A stretch of 64,000 nt of DNA from assembly GCF_026342015.1 (NCBI RefSeq), contig NZ_JAPENL010000002.1:687001-751000 (forward strand), in the 5' to 3' direction. The notes under the pieces were generated by a model that searched no databases, had not been told where the DNA came from, and saw nothing but the letters and a program-made list of their open reading frames with translations. The stretch comes from Micromonospora lupini. Lineage in GTDB: Bacteria > Actinomycetota > Actinomycetes > Mycobacteriales > Micromonosporaceae. Within the stretch, counting starts at the first letter, position 1, and every line of letters begins with the position of its first letter. Made by a program: the position numbers and the translations under genes. This document shows positions 17,551-26,707 of this stretch, in pieces.

Positions 17551-17995
17551 GAGGCGGCAGCTTGACCACGCTGACGAAGAACTCGTCGATCTGCCGTACG
17601 ACGGAGATGAAGCGTTCGAAGTCCACCGGCTTGGTCACGTAGGCGTTGGCGTGCAGCTGGTAGCTGCGCAGGATGTCCTCGTCGGCCTGCGAGGTGGTGA
17701 GCACGACCACCGGGATCCGGCGCAGCTCCGGGTCGTTCTTGATCTCTTCCAGCACCTCCCTGCCGTCCCGGCGGGGCAGGTTGAGGTCGAGCAGGATCAG
17801 GTCAGGCGCCACCGCGTCGGCGTACTGGCCCTCCCGCCGCAGGTAGGCGAGCGCCTCGGCGCCGTCGGAGACGACGGTCAGCCGGTTGCGCAGCTTGTGC
17901 TCCTCGAACGCCTCCTGGGTCATCAACACGTCACCCGGATCGTCCTCCACGAGCAGGACCTCGATCGGGCTCTTGCCGTCCGCCGGCGCGGTCAT
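17543..17995 (-). CDS. Single-domain response regulator (Rcp1-like)
   Basis: 150 residues, a stand-alone receiver domain: acidic pocket (LVEDDPGD), phosphoacceptor Asp in [11 protein letters not shown] (near residue 68), Thr in VVLTTS and Lys in VTKPVD. There is no output domain, as in Rcp1-type regulators that accept phosphate from phytochrome-like kinases. The start overlaps the stop of the histidine kinase gene (ATGA), so the pair is coupled. It may act as a phosphate shuttle to the REC-phosphatase encoded upstream. Confidence 0.93.
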   Translation of the reverse strand: MTAPADGKSPIEVLLVEDDPGDVLMTQEAFEEHKLRNRLTVVSDGAEALAYLRREGQYADAVAPDLILLDLNLPRRDGREVLEEIKNDPELRRIPVVVLTTSQADEDILRSYQLHANAYVTKPVDFERFISVVRQIDEFFVSVVKLPPRG

Positions 17996-19737
17996 CCCAC
18001 CGTCTCCCTCATGTCACCCGTTCTACCGCTTTCCGACGCCCCGTCGGCCCGGTCCGGCTGGTCCGCCCCGGCGGAGCGCTCCGGCAGCTCGGACGACACC
18101 TCGTCCGCGGACGTCTGCTCCCCCGCGTCGGCCGGCTGCGGCCGCTCGGCGGGGTCTGCGGCAGTGGCCGCAGCGGCCGCCGCCTCCACGTCCTCCGGGC
18201 GTGCCGGAAGGGTGAACCGGATCGCCGTGCCCTCCGGCACGTCGGTGTCCACCCAGACCCGACCGCCGTGATATTCCACGATCTTCTTGACGATCGCCAA
18301 CCCGATGCCGGTGCCCGGGTACGCGTCCTTCGAGTGCAGCCGCTGGAAGATCACGAAGATCTTGTCGGCGAACTCCGGCTCGATCCCGATGCCGTTGTCC
18401 TGGCAGGTGATCTCCCACTCGGCGCCGACCAGCCGGGCCGAGATGTGCACCTTCGGCGGCGCGTCGGGACGACGGAACTTGATCGAGTTGCTGACCAGGT
18501 TGGCCAGCAGGTTGGTGAGCAGCGGCTCCTCGCCACGGATCACCGGCAGGTCGGTCCAGGTCAGCTCGGCGTCGGCGTACTGCCGGGCGGCCTCGGTCTG
18601 ACCCGCCACGTCGCCCATCACCTTGTTCAGGTCGACGTCGACGAAGCCTGTGGTGAGGCGGCCGATCCGGGAGAACGCGAGCAGGTCGTTGATCAGGCGC
18701 TGCATCCGCTGCGCGCCGTCCACCGCGAAGGCGATGTACTGGTCGGCCCGCTCGTCGAGCTGCCCGGCGTAGCGACGCTGGAGCAGTTGGCAGAAGCTGG
18801 CCACCTTACGCAGCGGCTCCTGCAGGTCGTGGGAGGCCACGTACGCGAACTGCTCCAGGTCGCGGTTGGACCGGGTCAGCTCCTCGGCCTGCTTCTGCAG
18901 CTGGCTGTTGACCCACTCGATGCGCTCGCGGGCCTCCCGCACCTCGGCCAGGTCGGAGGCGATCTTCTGGCGCATCGCGTCCACGTCGTCGCCGAGCCTG
19001 ATGAACTCCGGTGGGCCGACTGTGGCGATGCGGTGCTGGTAGTCGCCCTCGGCGACCTCGCGGACCTGGGTGGCCAACCCGGTCAGCGGCCGGATCACCA
19101 TCCGGTCCAGCGAGAGCAGCAGCACCGCGCCGGCCACGACCACCACCAGGGCCGCGATGATCAGCAGGAGGACCAGCAGGTTGCTGCTGTTGCGGACGTT
19201 CGCGGCGGCCTGTTCCCGGGCCTCGAGGATCTCCTGCTGGAGGTCGCCGACTGCCGACCGCACCTCGTCGAACCGCTGCCGGGCCTGCTCGGTGACCAAC
19301 GCCTGGCCGGCGCGGGTGCCGTCCTGCTCCGTCGTGGTGATCACCGGTTCGGCGACCGACAGCCGCCACTGCTCGGCGCGTTCCTCGACGATCCGCAGCT
19401 CCTGGCCGATCTGCGGGTAGTCGTGGAGCAGCGTCCGCATCGCGCCGATGGTGGCCTTCTCCTGGTCCAGCCCCGCCTCGTACGGGCCCAGGTCGGCCGG
19501 ATCACCGCTTACCGCGTACCCGCGAACCGCCGTCTCCTGGTCGAGCACCGCGTTGAGCAGCTCCTGCGACTGCACCCGCAGCGGGCCGGTCTGGTTCAGG
19601 ATCGCGTCGATCTGGGTGCGGTTGCGGGCGGCCATCGCCGCCTCCGCGGTGGCCAGGCCGATCAGCAGCACGCCCACGACTGTGAGCAGCGTGATGACCC
19701 GGCGGCGCAGACTCCAGCCGCCGATCACCGGCTTCAC
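17992..19737 (-). CDS. Sensor histidine kinase with CHASE3 and HAMP domains
   Basis: 581 residues. Order: transmembrane helix (about 12-32), extracytoplasmic CHASE3-type helical sensor (about 35-185), second transmembrane helix (about 190-212), HAMP linker (to about 262), coiled coil, HisKA with [11 protein letters not shown] (phospho-His near residue 302), and HATPase_c with N box (NLVSNSIKF), G1 ([10 protein letters not shown]) and G2 ([11 protein letters not shown]). The [10 protein letters not shown]-like H box is typical of phytochrome/Rcp1-partner kinases. The tail after residue 530 is acidic and disordered. GTG start overlaps the upstream phosphatase stop by four bases. Signal is unknown. 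Confidence 0.93.
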   Translation of the reverse strand: MKPVIGGWSLRRRVITLLTVVGVLLIGLATAEAAMAARNRTQIDAILNQTGPLRVQSQELLNAVLDQETAVRGYAVSGDPADLGPYEAGLDQEKATIGAMRTLLHDYPQIGQELRIVEERAEQWRLSVAEPVITTTEQDGTRAGQALVTEQARQRFDEVRSAVGDLQQEILEAREQAAANVRNSSNLLVLLLIIAALVVVVAGAVLLLSLDRMVIRPLTGLATQVREVAEGDYQHRIATVGPPEFIRLGDDVDAMRQKIASDLAEVREARERIEWVNSQLQKQAEELTRSNRDLEQFAYVASHDLQEPLRKVASFCQLLQRRYAGQLDERADQYIAFAVDGAQRMQRLINDLLAFSRIGRLTTGFVDVDLNKVMGDVAGQTEAARQYADAELTWTDLPVIRGEEPLLTNLLANLVSNSIKFRRPDAPPKVHISARLVGAEWEITCQDNGIGIEPEFADKIFVIFQRLHSKDAYPGTGIGLAIVKKIVEYHGGRVWVDTDVPEGTAIRFTLPARPEDVEAAAAAATAADPAERPQPADAGEQTSADEVSSELPERSAGADQPDRADGASESGRTGDMRETVG

Positions 19738-20978
19738 CGGCCACCACCACGGCTGACCAGCAGCATGGCCACATCGTCGGCGAGCGGGCCGCCGTTGATC
19801 TGCTCGGCCCGACCGACCAGCCAGGCCGGCAGGTCGGGCAGCGACACCTCCCGGTTGGCCGGCTCGTCGAGCAGGCCGCTCAGGCCCGGCACGTCGAGCC
19901 GTTCGTTGCCGGCGCCCACCCGCCCCTCGATCAGGCCGTCGGTGTACATCAGCAGGGACCAGTCATCGGTGTCGAACTCCAGGTCGTAGGCGATCGGCCG
20001 GCGAGGTCGTACGCCAAGCAGCAGGCCGCCGGGCGCGGGCACCGGGACGACCCGGCCACCGGAGAGCAGCAGCGGCGGCGGATGCCCGGCCAGTCGGACG
20101 GTGGCCCGGTTGGCGTCCAGGTCGAGTCGGGTGGTGGCGACCGTAGCGAAGATCTCCTGGAGCCGGCGCTCACTCATCAGCACCTGCTCGAGCGCGGGCA
20201 GCACCTCGTCGTCAGGCACGCCGGCAAGCACCAGGGCCCGCCAGGCAACCCGCAGTTCCACACCGAGGGCGGCCTCGTCCACCCCGTGCCCGCACACGTC
20301 TCCGACGATCAGGTAGAGACGGTCCGGACGGGTCTGCACCACGTCGAAGAAATCCCCGCCGATCAGGGCGGCGTGCCGACCCGGTCGGTAGAAGGTGTGC
20401 ACCGCCACCTGGTCTGTCGTCATCAGCGGTTGCGGCAGCAGGCCGCGTTCGAGGCGGGCCGACTCGGCCTGGCGCAACTCGACCTCACGCAGCCGGCGGG
20501 CGTTCTCGTCGGCGCGCTTGCGCTCGACCGCGTAGCGCAGCGCCCGCGTCAGCAGCACGCCGTCGACCTGGCCCTTGACCAGGTAGTCCTGTGCGCCCTC
20601 GGCGACCGCCACGACACCCAGGTGCTCGTCCGAGCGCCCGGTCAGCACGCACACCGCGGCCCCGCTCGACATCTCCAGCACCAGGCGCAGCCCGTCCAGC
20701 CCCTGCGCGTCGGGCAGGCCCAGGTCGAGCAGGACGCAGTCGACGCCAGTGATCCGCTGCCGCGCCTCCCGGAGGCTTGTGGCGACCACCAGGTCGATCA
20801 TCGAGTTCGTCTCGGCGAGCAGTTCACCGACGAGGAAGGCGTCGCCCTCGTCGTCCTCCACCAGCAGCACCCGCAACCGCTCGCCGGGCGGCAGGTTGCC
20901 GTGCCGCGCCAGGCCACCGTGCGGGTACGGCACGACAGGGGAACCGGCCAGGCCGCTTCCCCGGTACGGCCGGGTCAC
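19734..20978 (-). CDS. Receiver-domain SpoIIE-type Ser phosphatase
   Basis: About 414 residues from the GTG chosen here. A receiver domain (about 30-150: LLVEDDEGDAF, phospho-Asp in VLLDLGLPDAQG, Lys in YLVKGQ) is joined by a coiled coil to a PP2C/SpoIIE phosphatase domain (GGDFFDVVQ, VGDVCGHGVDEA, GPLADDVAMLLVS). This RsbU/RssB-like layout usually dephosphorylates an anti-anti-sigma factor, here under control of a phosphorelay. It is first in an operon with the kinase and response regulator. Start uncertain: the best ribosome site (aaggagcc on the minus strand, 21020-21013) is spaced correctly for an in-frame ATC at 21008, while the GTG at 20978 has only a weak one. Confidence 0.85.
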   Translation of the reverse strand: MTRPYRGSGLAGSPVVPYPHGGLARHGNLPPGERLRVLLVEDDEGDAFLVGELLAETNSMIDLVVATSLREARQRITGVDCVLLDLGLPDAQGLDGLRLVLEMSSGAAVCVLTGRSDEHLGVVAVAEGAQDYLVKGQVDGVLLTRALRYAVERKRADENARRLREVELRQAESARLERGLLPQPLMTTDQVAVHTFYRPGRHAALIGGDFFDVVQTRPDRLYLIVGDVCGHGVDEAALGVELRVAWRALVLAGVPDDEVLPALEQVLMSERRLQEIFATVATTRLDLDANRATVRLAGHPPPLLLSGGRVVPVPAPGGLLLGVRPRRPIAYDLEFDTDDWSLLMYTDGLIEGRVGAGNERLDVPGLSGLLDEPANREVSLPDLPAWLVGRAEQINGGPLADDVAMLLVSRGGGR

Positions 20979-21261
20979 CGCCGCGAGACGCGGGAGTTCG
21001 CTGGTGATGTCGGGCTCCTTCCGAGTGCCCTGCTGATCCTGTATTAGACAACGGTCGCACACAACACGGTGGCCGCGGCACTTGCGGGGGTTGGCCGCAT
21101 CACTGCTCGTCGGGGGACAAACCGGGCGGCCGGTAGGTGCCCGGGCGGCCGATCGTCCCCACCGACGGGCGGACGATCGGTGGACGCCCGGCCATCCCGT
21201 CCCGGGGCGTCGGAGGGCAGGATGGTGCCACCCCAGGCCCCACCACCCCCGAGGAGTTCCC

Positions 21262-23682
21262 GTGGGCGCACCCCCCACCCCCGTCACGGCGGGCGTACCG
21301 CTCCGGCCGGGTCCGGGCGTACCCCCGGCCGACCGTGCGCTGACCCGACCACGCCGGCGGCTCCTGGCCGCCGCGGCGGCGCTTGTCGCGCTGGCGGCCG
21401 TCGGCGCCGGCAGTCTGCTCGACCTGCGCACCCCGACGCCGCGACCGGCGGACGCGCCGGCGGGCGATTTCAGCGCCACCCGGGCGTACGAGGACGTGCA
21501 GGTGATCGCGGCCCGGTCGCACGTCGCCGGTAGCCCGGCCAACGACCAGGTTCGCACGCACATCGAGCAGCAGATGCGCGGCCTGGGCCTGGAGACGGAG
21601 GTGCAGGACACCGTCGCGCCGGAGGCCGGCCAGCTCAGTGGGGCGGCCGGTGGGGCGACAGTGGCCCGCGTGCGCAACGTGGTGGCCCGACTGCCCGGCA
21701 CCGACCCGACGGGGCGCGTGTTCCTGGTCGCGCACTACGACTCGGTGCAGACCGGGCCGGGCGGCAACGACGACGCGGCCGGCACCTCGGCCATCCTGGA
21801 GGTGGCCCGCGCGCTGAGCACCGGCCCGCGGCCCCGCAACGACATCGTCTTCGTGCTCACCGACGCCGAGGAGGCGTGCCTCTGCGGCGCCTCTGCATTC
21901 GCCGCGAGCCATCCGCTCGCCGCCGACGGCGGTGTGGTGCTCAACCTGGAGGCCCGCGGCTCCACCGGTCCGGTGATCATGTTCGAGACGTCGAAGAACA
22001 ACGCGAAGCTGGTGGACGTCTTCGGCCGGGCCGCCCCGCACCCCGTGGGCACCTCGTTCGCGGTGGAGATCTACCGGGCGCTGCCCAACGACACCGACTT
22101 CACCGCCTTCCTGGACCAGAAGTTCGTCGGACTGAACTCGGCGTACATCGACGGTGGCGCGATCTACCACACGCCGCTGGACACTCCGGCGGCGATGGAT
22201 CGCAGCAGCCTCCAGCAGCACGGGGACAACGCGCTGGGCCTGGCCCGGGAGTTCGGCCGCACCGACCTCACCGACCTGCGCTCCGGATACGACGCCACCT
22301 ACTTCCCCGTCCCGGGCGGGCTGGTCCGCTACCCGGGCTGGCTCGTCCTACCACTGGCCCTGCTCGCGGTGCTCGCCGTCGCGGCGCTGGCCTGGCTGAC
22401 CCGCCGCAGCGGCCGGGCCAGCACGGGACGGCTGGCGGCCGGATTCGGCCTCGCTCTCGTACCGATCGTTGTCGCGCCTGTCGCCGCCCAACTGCTCTGG
22501 CTGGCGATCACCGCGATCCGTCCGGGGTACGCGGAACTGCTCGACCCGTACCGGCCGATCTGGTACCGATTGGCCGTGCTGGCGCTCGCCACCACCATCC
22601 TGTTCACCTGGTACGCGCTTGTCCGCCGCCGGGTCGGCCCGGCCGCGCTCGCCGTGGGCGGGCTGGCCTGGCTGGCACTGCTCGGGGTGCTGCTCGCCGT
22701 GGCGGTGCCCGGCGGGGCGTACCTCACCACCCTGCCGGCCCTGGCCGGCGCCCTCGGCGGCCTCGTCGCGCTGCGGACGCGGCAGACCGGGCCGTGGCCG
22801 GTGGTGGCGGTGACGGCCGCCGCCGCGGTCGGCGTGGTGATCCTGCTGCCGACGGTGGTGCTGCTCTTCCCCGCGCTGGGCATGGCCATGGGTGGGGTGG
22901 CCGCGCTGGTCGCGGTGCTGCTCGGCCTGACCGCGCTGCCGGTGGTCGACCTGCTGCATCCGCAGGCCGGCGGGCAGCGCGGCCTGGTGGCGCTCCGGGC
23001 CCGACGACTCGCGGCGCTGCCGGCCGCGGCCGCTGCCCTGGCGGCGGTGGTACTCGCCGGGGTCGGGCTGGCCGTGGACCGCTTCGACGCCGCCCATCCC
23101 GCGCCCACCCACCTGATGTACGCCCTGGACGCCGGCACCGGGCAGGCCCGCTGGCTGAGCCACGAGACCGACCCGCAGCCCTGGACGGACGGTTATGTGG
23201 ACGGAGTGGCAAGCGTCGCGGACGACTTCCCCGGGATCGGCGGCGACGATCTGCGCGCCGGCCCGGCGGAGGCAGCGAACCTTCCGGCGCCCAAGCTGGA
23301 CGTGTTGACGGACAGCGGCTCCGGTGGCGAACGCACCCTGCGGCTGCGACTCACCCCGCAGCGGGCGGTGCGGACCGCCACCCTGCACGTCGACACGTCG
23401 ACCGCCACGGTGCTGCGAGCCGAGGTGGCCGGCCGGTCGGTGCCTGTGGAGCCACGGACGGGCCGGTGGGGCTTCGGGCTGGTCTTCCACGCCCCGCCGC
23501 CGGAGGGAGTCGAGGTCACCCTGACGCTACGCCCGATCGGCGCACAGGTGGCGCTGCGGGCCATGGACGCCAGTGACGGGCTGGACGGGGTGCCCGGCTT
23601 CCGCCCCCGGCCGCCGGCCGTCGGCATCGTCGGGTCGCACACCTCCGAAATGTTGGCGGTTGCCCGCACCTATCAGATCTGA
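21262..23682 (+). CDS. Membrane-bound M28 family metallopeptidase
   Basis: 806 residues. After a first transmembrane helix (about 33-52) comes an M28 peptidase domain (about 70-340) with zinc-ligand motifs: FLVAHYDSV, GGNDDAAGT, DAEEACLCG, NLEARGS and IYHTPLDT. The middle (about 350-620) has eight or so transmembrane helices and the C-terminal 180 residues form a soluble domain. This layout parallels eukaryotic ER metallopeptidase Fxna and YwaD-like bacterial proteins; the catalytic part should face outside. GTG at 21262 is chosen for its gaggag ribosome site. The 253-bp gap to the phosphatase gene is a divergent promoter region. A hairpin terminator follows. Confidence 0.88.
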   Translation: MGAPPTPVTAGVPLRPGPGVPPADRALTRPRRRLLAAAAALVALAAVGAGSLLDLRTPTPRPADAPAGDFSATRAYEDVQVIAARSHVAGSPANDQVRTHIEQQMRGLGLETEVQDTVAPEAGQLSGAAGGATVARVRNVVARLPGTDPTGRVFLVAHYDSVQTGPGGNDDAAGTSAILEVARALSTGPRPRNDIVFVLTDAEEACLCGASAFAASHPLAADGGVVLNLEARGSTGPVIMFETSKNNAKLVDVFGRAAPHPVGTSFAVEIYRALPNDTDFTAFLDQKFVGLNSAYIDGGAIYHTPLDTPAAMDRSSLQQHGDNALGLAREFGRTDLTDLRSGYDATYFPVPGGLVRYPGWLVLPLALLAVLAVAALAWLTRRSGRASTGRLAAGFGLALVPIVVAPVAAQLLWLAITAIRPGYAELLDPYRPIWYRLAVLALATTILFTWYALVRRRVGPAALAVGGLAWLALLGVLLAVAVPGGAYLTTLPALAGALGGLVALRTRQTGPWPVVAVTAAAAVGVVILLPTVVLLFPALGMAMGGVAALVAVLLGLTALPVVDLLHPQAGGQRGLVALRARRLAALPAAAAALAAVVLAGVGLAVDRFDAAHPAPTHLMYALDAGTGQARWLSHETDPQPWTDGYVDGVASVADDFPGIGGDDLRAGPAEAANLPAPKLDVLTDSGSGGERTLRLRLTPQRAVRTATLHVDTSTATVLRAEVAGRSVPVEPRTGRWGFGLVFHAPPPEGVEVTLTLRPIGAQVALRAMDASDGLDGVPGFRPRPPAVGIVGSHTSEMLAVARTYQI

Positions 23683-23691
23683 CATGGCAAT

Positions 23692-23729
23692 GGGTGGTCT
23701 GACGGAGTCGCATTTCCGTCAGACCACCC
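23692..23729. terminator. Bidirectional hairpin terminator
   Basis: Perfect 15-bp inverted repeat (gggtggtctgacgga / tccgtcagaccaccc) with an 8-nt loop, starting 10 bp after the peptidase stop and facing the convergent gene at 23781. Confidence 0.85.
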
Positions 23730-23780
23730 GCTCGGCGTGCGACAGGAAATGCGCCCCACACCGTTCCGGACGATATTCGA

Positions 23781-24269
23781 TCAGCCCACCGGTTCGGGTT
23801 GACCCGAGCCGATACGTCGCCAGCGGTTTCCGTCGTGATCGGTGAACGTCAGTTCCACCAGAACGGTGTCGGCAGCGCGCAACCGGTGCTCCGCCGTGAC
23901 GGTGACGAACAGGTCCGAACTTTCCCCGCCGCGTATCCGGCGGACCTGTTTCGCCGCGCCCAGTTCGGTGGGCGTACCGTCCGGATCGTCCGGTGGGACG
24001 AGGCGTGGCAGCACCGTCACGTCCAGCACCGGGGCGTCGCTCTCGTTGGCCACCGTCACCCGCAGCACCGAGTTTCCCCGCACCTCGGTCACCGACGAGA
24101 CCAGCCGGGCCTGAGTGGCCCGGACCCGCAGCTCGTCTCTGCGGCGGGCACGGATCTCCCGCCGGAGCCCGAGGTAGACGACGAGCACGCTGGCGATGGA
24201 GCCGACCGCGCCGAACCAGTCCGGCACCGAGCCCCAGTCGACGAGATCGTGGTACGGCAACCAGTTCAT
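23781..24269 (-). CDS. Hypothetical protein with one membrane helix
   Basis: 162 residues. One transmembrane helix near the N-terminus (about 17-37, FGAVGSIASVLVVYLGL) is followed by a basic Arg-rich stretch and a cytoplasmic beta-rich domain of about 115 residues (VLRVTVANESDAPVLDVTV, LVELTFTDHDGNRWRRIG). The pattern, with an N-terminal Trp-Gly-Ser-Val-Pro-Asp-Trp motif and the ending TDHDGNRWRR, recurs in small actinobacterial membrane proteins of unknown role. It diverges from the NB-ARC/TPR gene. No function is assigned. Confidence 0.65.
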   Translation of the reverse strand: MNWLPYHDLVDWGSVPDWFGAVGSIASVLVVYLGLRREIRARRRDELRVRATQARLVSSVTEVRGNSVLRVTVANESDAPVLDVTVLPRLVPPDDPDGTPTELGAAKQVRRIRGGESSDLFVTVTAEHRLRAADTVLVELTFTDHDGNRWRRIGSGQPEPVG

Positions 24270-24449
24270 GCGTCCATCGTGGAGGCACTGCGCGAGGAAC
24301 GAGCACGGCGGATCGGCCCGAATCAACGTCGGAATGGAAATGTGGGCACCGATTCCGGTCAACCGGGCGGCCTAAAAGGAGAGTGTGCAAGCCAGCACGG
24401 CGGTGGATATCCTTGCGGTTGACGCGGTGCGGGCGATCATCCCTCCGAA

Positions 24450-24466
24450 TGTCCACTCAGTGGACA
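24450..24466. promoter_or_regulatory. Perfect 17-bp palindrome, candidate operator
   Basis: TGTCCACTCAGTGGACA is an exact palindrome about a central base, lying in the 250-bp gap between the divergent genes at 24269 and 24520. It is 53 bp upstream of the proposed TTG start of the STAND gene, so it is placed to bind a dimeric regulator. The regulator is unknown. Confidence 0.55.
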
Positions 24467-24519
24467 TGATCTTTCCGCCTCCCGCCGCGTCGCAATTTCG
24501 CCACCGAAGGGGGACCGCA

Positions 24520-26703
24520 TTGACTGCGGACGTTCCACCCGAGGATGCCGGCGTGCCCCGGCCCGCGTACGACCGGCCGAGTCGTGTCTCGGTCGACCCA
24601 CCACTCGGACGACTCGACAGCCCACTGCACGGGCGCGACGACCTGATCGACGAGATCATGCATCCGGCAGGCACCGGCGGGGAACAGCCCTCGGTGCACA
24701 TCCTGTGCGGCATGGGCGGTTCCGGTAAGAGCCACGTGGCCCTGGAGATCGGCCGCCAGGCCCGGGCGGACGGCCGGACCGTCTGGTGGGTGCAGGCCGG
24801 CCGGCTCAACTCCGGGATGCGCGAGGTGGTCAGTCAGCTCGGCGCCTCGGAGAGTCAGGTCGACCAGGCGTGGGCCGGCATGATCAGCGCGACCGACCTG
24901 GTCTGGCGTTACCTCAACCAGGCCCAGCAACCCTGGCTGCTGATCTTCGACAGCGTCGACGAGCCCGGCACGCTGGGCCCCACCGACGGGGTGCTCGCCG
25001 ACGGCACCGGCTGGCTGCGCAGGCCGGAGGCCGAGGACGGCATGGTCCTGGTGACCACCCGGGACGGCAACCGGGCGACGTGGGGCACCTGGTCGACCCT
25101 GCACCAGGTACGCCCGCTCGACGCCGACGCCGGCGCGCAGGTGCTCATCGACCGGGCCGGGGCGCAGGCCGGCGGCCTCGACGACGCCCGCGAGCTGGCC
25201 CGGGAGCTGGGCGGCCTGCCCCTGGCCCTGCGGGCGGCCGGCAACTACCTGCGGTCGGTCAACGCCAGCCCGGTCTGGCGCGGCTCGTCCACCATCACCA
25301 CCTTCGCCGACTACCGCACGGCTGTGGAGCGGCGGTTCCGCTCGCCGCGCGACGCCGCCGACGTCGACCTCGACGAGTCGCTCGGCCTGGAGATCGTCCG
25401 CGAGGTCGACGACATCTCACTTGACCTGCTGGCCCGCCGCCAGCTCCAGCAGAGCCGACCGCTGCTCAACGTGCTGGCCTGCCTGAGCGTCTCCCCGGTG
25501 CCCTACGAGGTGGTGCTCAAGCCGGCCATCCTGGCCGGATCGCCGCTGTTCGAGGGGATGACCTCGCGGCAGCGCGTGAAGGTGCTGGAGGGCATCGGCG
25601 ACCTCGCCCTCGTCGACTTCGACGTCCGGGAGGACGTCGCCGACCCGGCGTTCGCGCACGTGCTGTCGCTGCACCCGCTGGTGCACGCGATGTTCCGCGA
25701 CCGCGACGAGGTCCGTGAGCAGATCGCCGACTACCACGGCGTGGTCATGAAGCTGCTGCTCGCCGCCACCGAGGGGCAGAGCCCCGACGACTCCGCGGTC
25801 TGGGCCAACTGGGACGTGCTGGTGCCGCACCTCGTCGAGGCGGTGCGCGAATACCTGGTGCCGCAGAGGCAGAAACACGACCCCGAGACCGTGCTCCGGG
25901 CGCTGGAACTGACCCGGCTCACCGCCCGCTACCTCATCGCGGTCGGTCTGCCGGGCTCGGCGTTCGACATCCTGGATCCCATCGTGCGGGGCTGCGCCGC
26001 GTACGACCATGACCTGGACCGGCCCCAGGTGTTGGCGCTGCGCCACGAGCTGGGCCGCACCTACCTGGAGCGCAACCAGCCGGAGATGGCCGACCGGGTG
26101 CTCCGCGACGTCATCGCCGACCGCACCCGCGTGCTGGGCAGCGACGACCCCGACACCCTCGCGAGCCGCCACAAGCTCACCAAGGCGATCATGGCGCAAC
26201 GCCAGTGGCCGGAGGCCGAGCTGGAGCTGCGGCAGATCGTCGCTGCGGAGGACCAGGTCCGCGGGCACGAGCACTGGGACACGATGATCGTGCGGCACAG
26301 CCTCGCGCTGGCCGTCCTCGCCCAGCACCGGGCCCCCGAGGCCGAGGAGATGCTGCACGCGATCCTTGAGGTCCGCTACCGGTTGTGGCCGCTCAACCAA
26401 CCCGAGACCTGGCAGGCCCGGCACACGCTGGCCCGGTGCATGCAGGAGCAGAACCGCCTCGCCGAGGCGGAGGAGGAACTGCGGGCCACGCTCGCCACCG
26501 TGGAGCCCCGGCACGCCGACCGCAGCGAGGTGCTCACCATCCGGGCGACCCTCGCCGTGGTGCTGCTGCTCGACGGGCAGGTCGATGCGGCAGTCGAGGT
26601 GTACGAGCGCCTGCTGGCCGACCGTCGGCGGCTGCTCGGGGACACCCACCTGGACACCCTCCAGGTGGAGCACGCGCTGCGTCGCCTGCGCGAGGGCGAC
26701 TGA
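24520..26703 (+). CDS. STAND-type NB-ARC ATPase with TPR repeats
   Basis: 727 residues. P-loop CGMGGSGKSHVALE near residue 65, hydrophobic Walker B (WLLIFDSVDEP), and a LPLALRAAGNYL GxP-type motif give an NB-ARC/AAA nucleotide switch (about 30-330). A helical region and then TPR repeats (about 490-725, with FxxxERNQPEMADRVL-type and WPEAELELRQIV repeats) follow. The N-terminal 30 residues hold no recognisable effector domain and there is no DNA-binding domain, so its output is unclear. The TTG start is chosen because a strong ribosome site (aaggggg, 24506-24512) precedes it; GTG 24385 is the alternative. Such proteins act as ligand-triggered oligomeric switches in regulation or defence. Confidence 0.83.
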   Translation: MTADVPPEDAGVPRPAYDRPSRVSVDPPLGRLDSPLHGRDDLIDEIMHPAGTGGEQPSVHILCGMGGSGKSHVALEIGRQARADGRTVWWVQAGRLNSGMREVVSQLGASESQVDQAWAGMISATDLVWRYLNQAQQPWLLIFDSVDEPGTLGPTDGVLADGTGWLRRPEAEDGMVLVTTRDGNRATWGTWSTLHQVRPLDADAGAQVLIDRAGAQAGGLDDARELARELGGLPLALRAAGNYLRSVNASPVWRGSSTITTFADYRTAVERRFRSPRDAADVDLDESLGLEIVREVDDISLDLLARRQLQQSRPLLNVLACLSVSPVPYEVVLKPAILAGSPLFEGMTSRQRVKVLEGIGDLALVDFDVREDVADPAFAHVLSLHPLVHAMFRDRDEVREQIADYHGVVMKLLLAATEGQSPDDSAVWANWDVLVPHLVEAVREYLVPQRQKHDPETVLRALELTRLTARYLIAVGLPGSAFDILDPIVRGCAAYDHDLDRPQVLALRHELGRTYLERNQPEMADRVLRDVIADRTRVLGSDDPDTLASRHKLTKAIMAQRQWPEAELELRQIVAAEDQVRGHEHWDTMIVRHSLALAVLAQHRAPEAEEMLHAILEVRYRLWPLNQPETWQARHTLARCMQEQNRLAEAEEELRATLATVEPRHADRSEVLTIRATLAVVLLLDGQVDAAVEVYERLLADRRRLLGDTHLDTLQVEHALRRLREGD

Positions 26704-26707
26704 CCCG

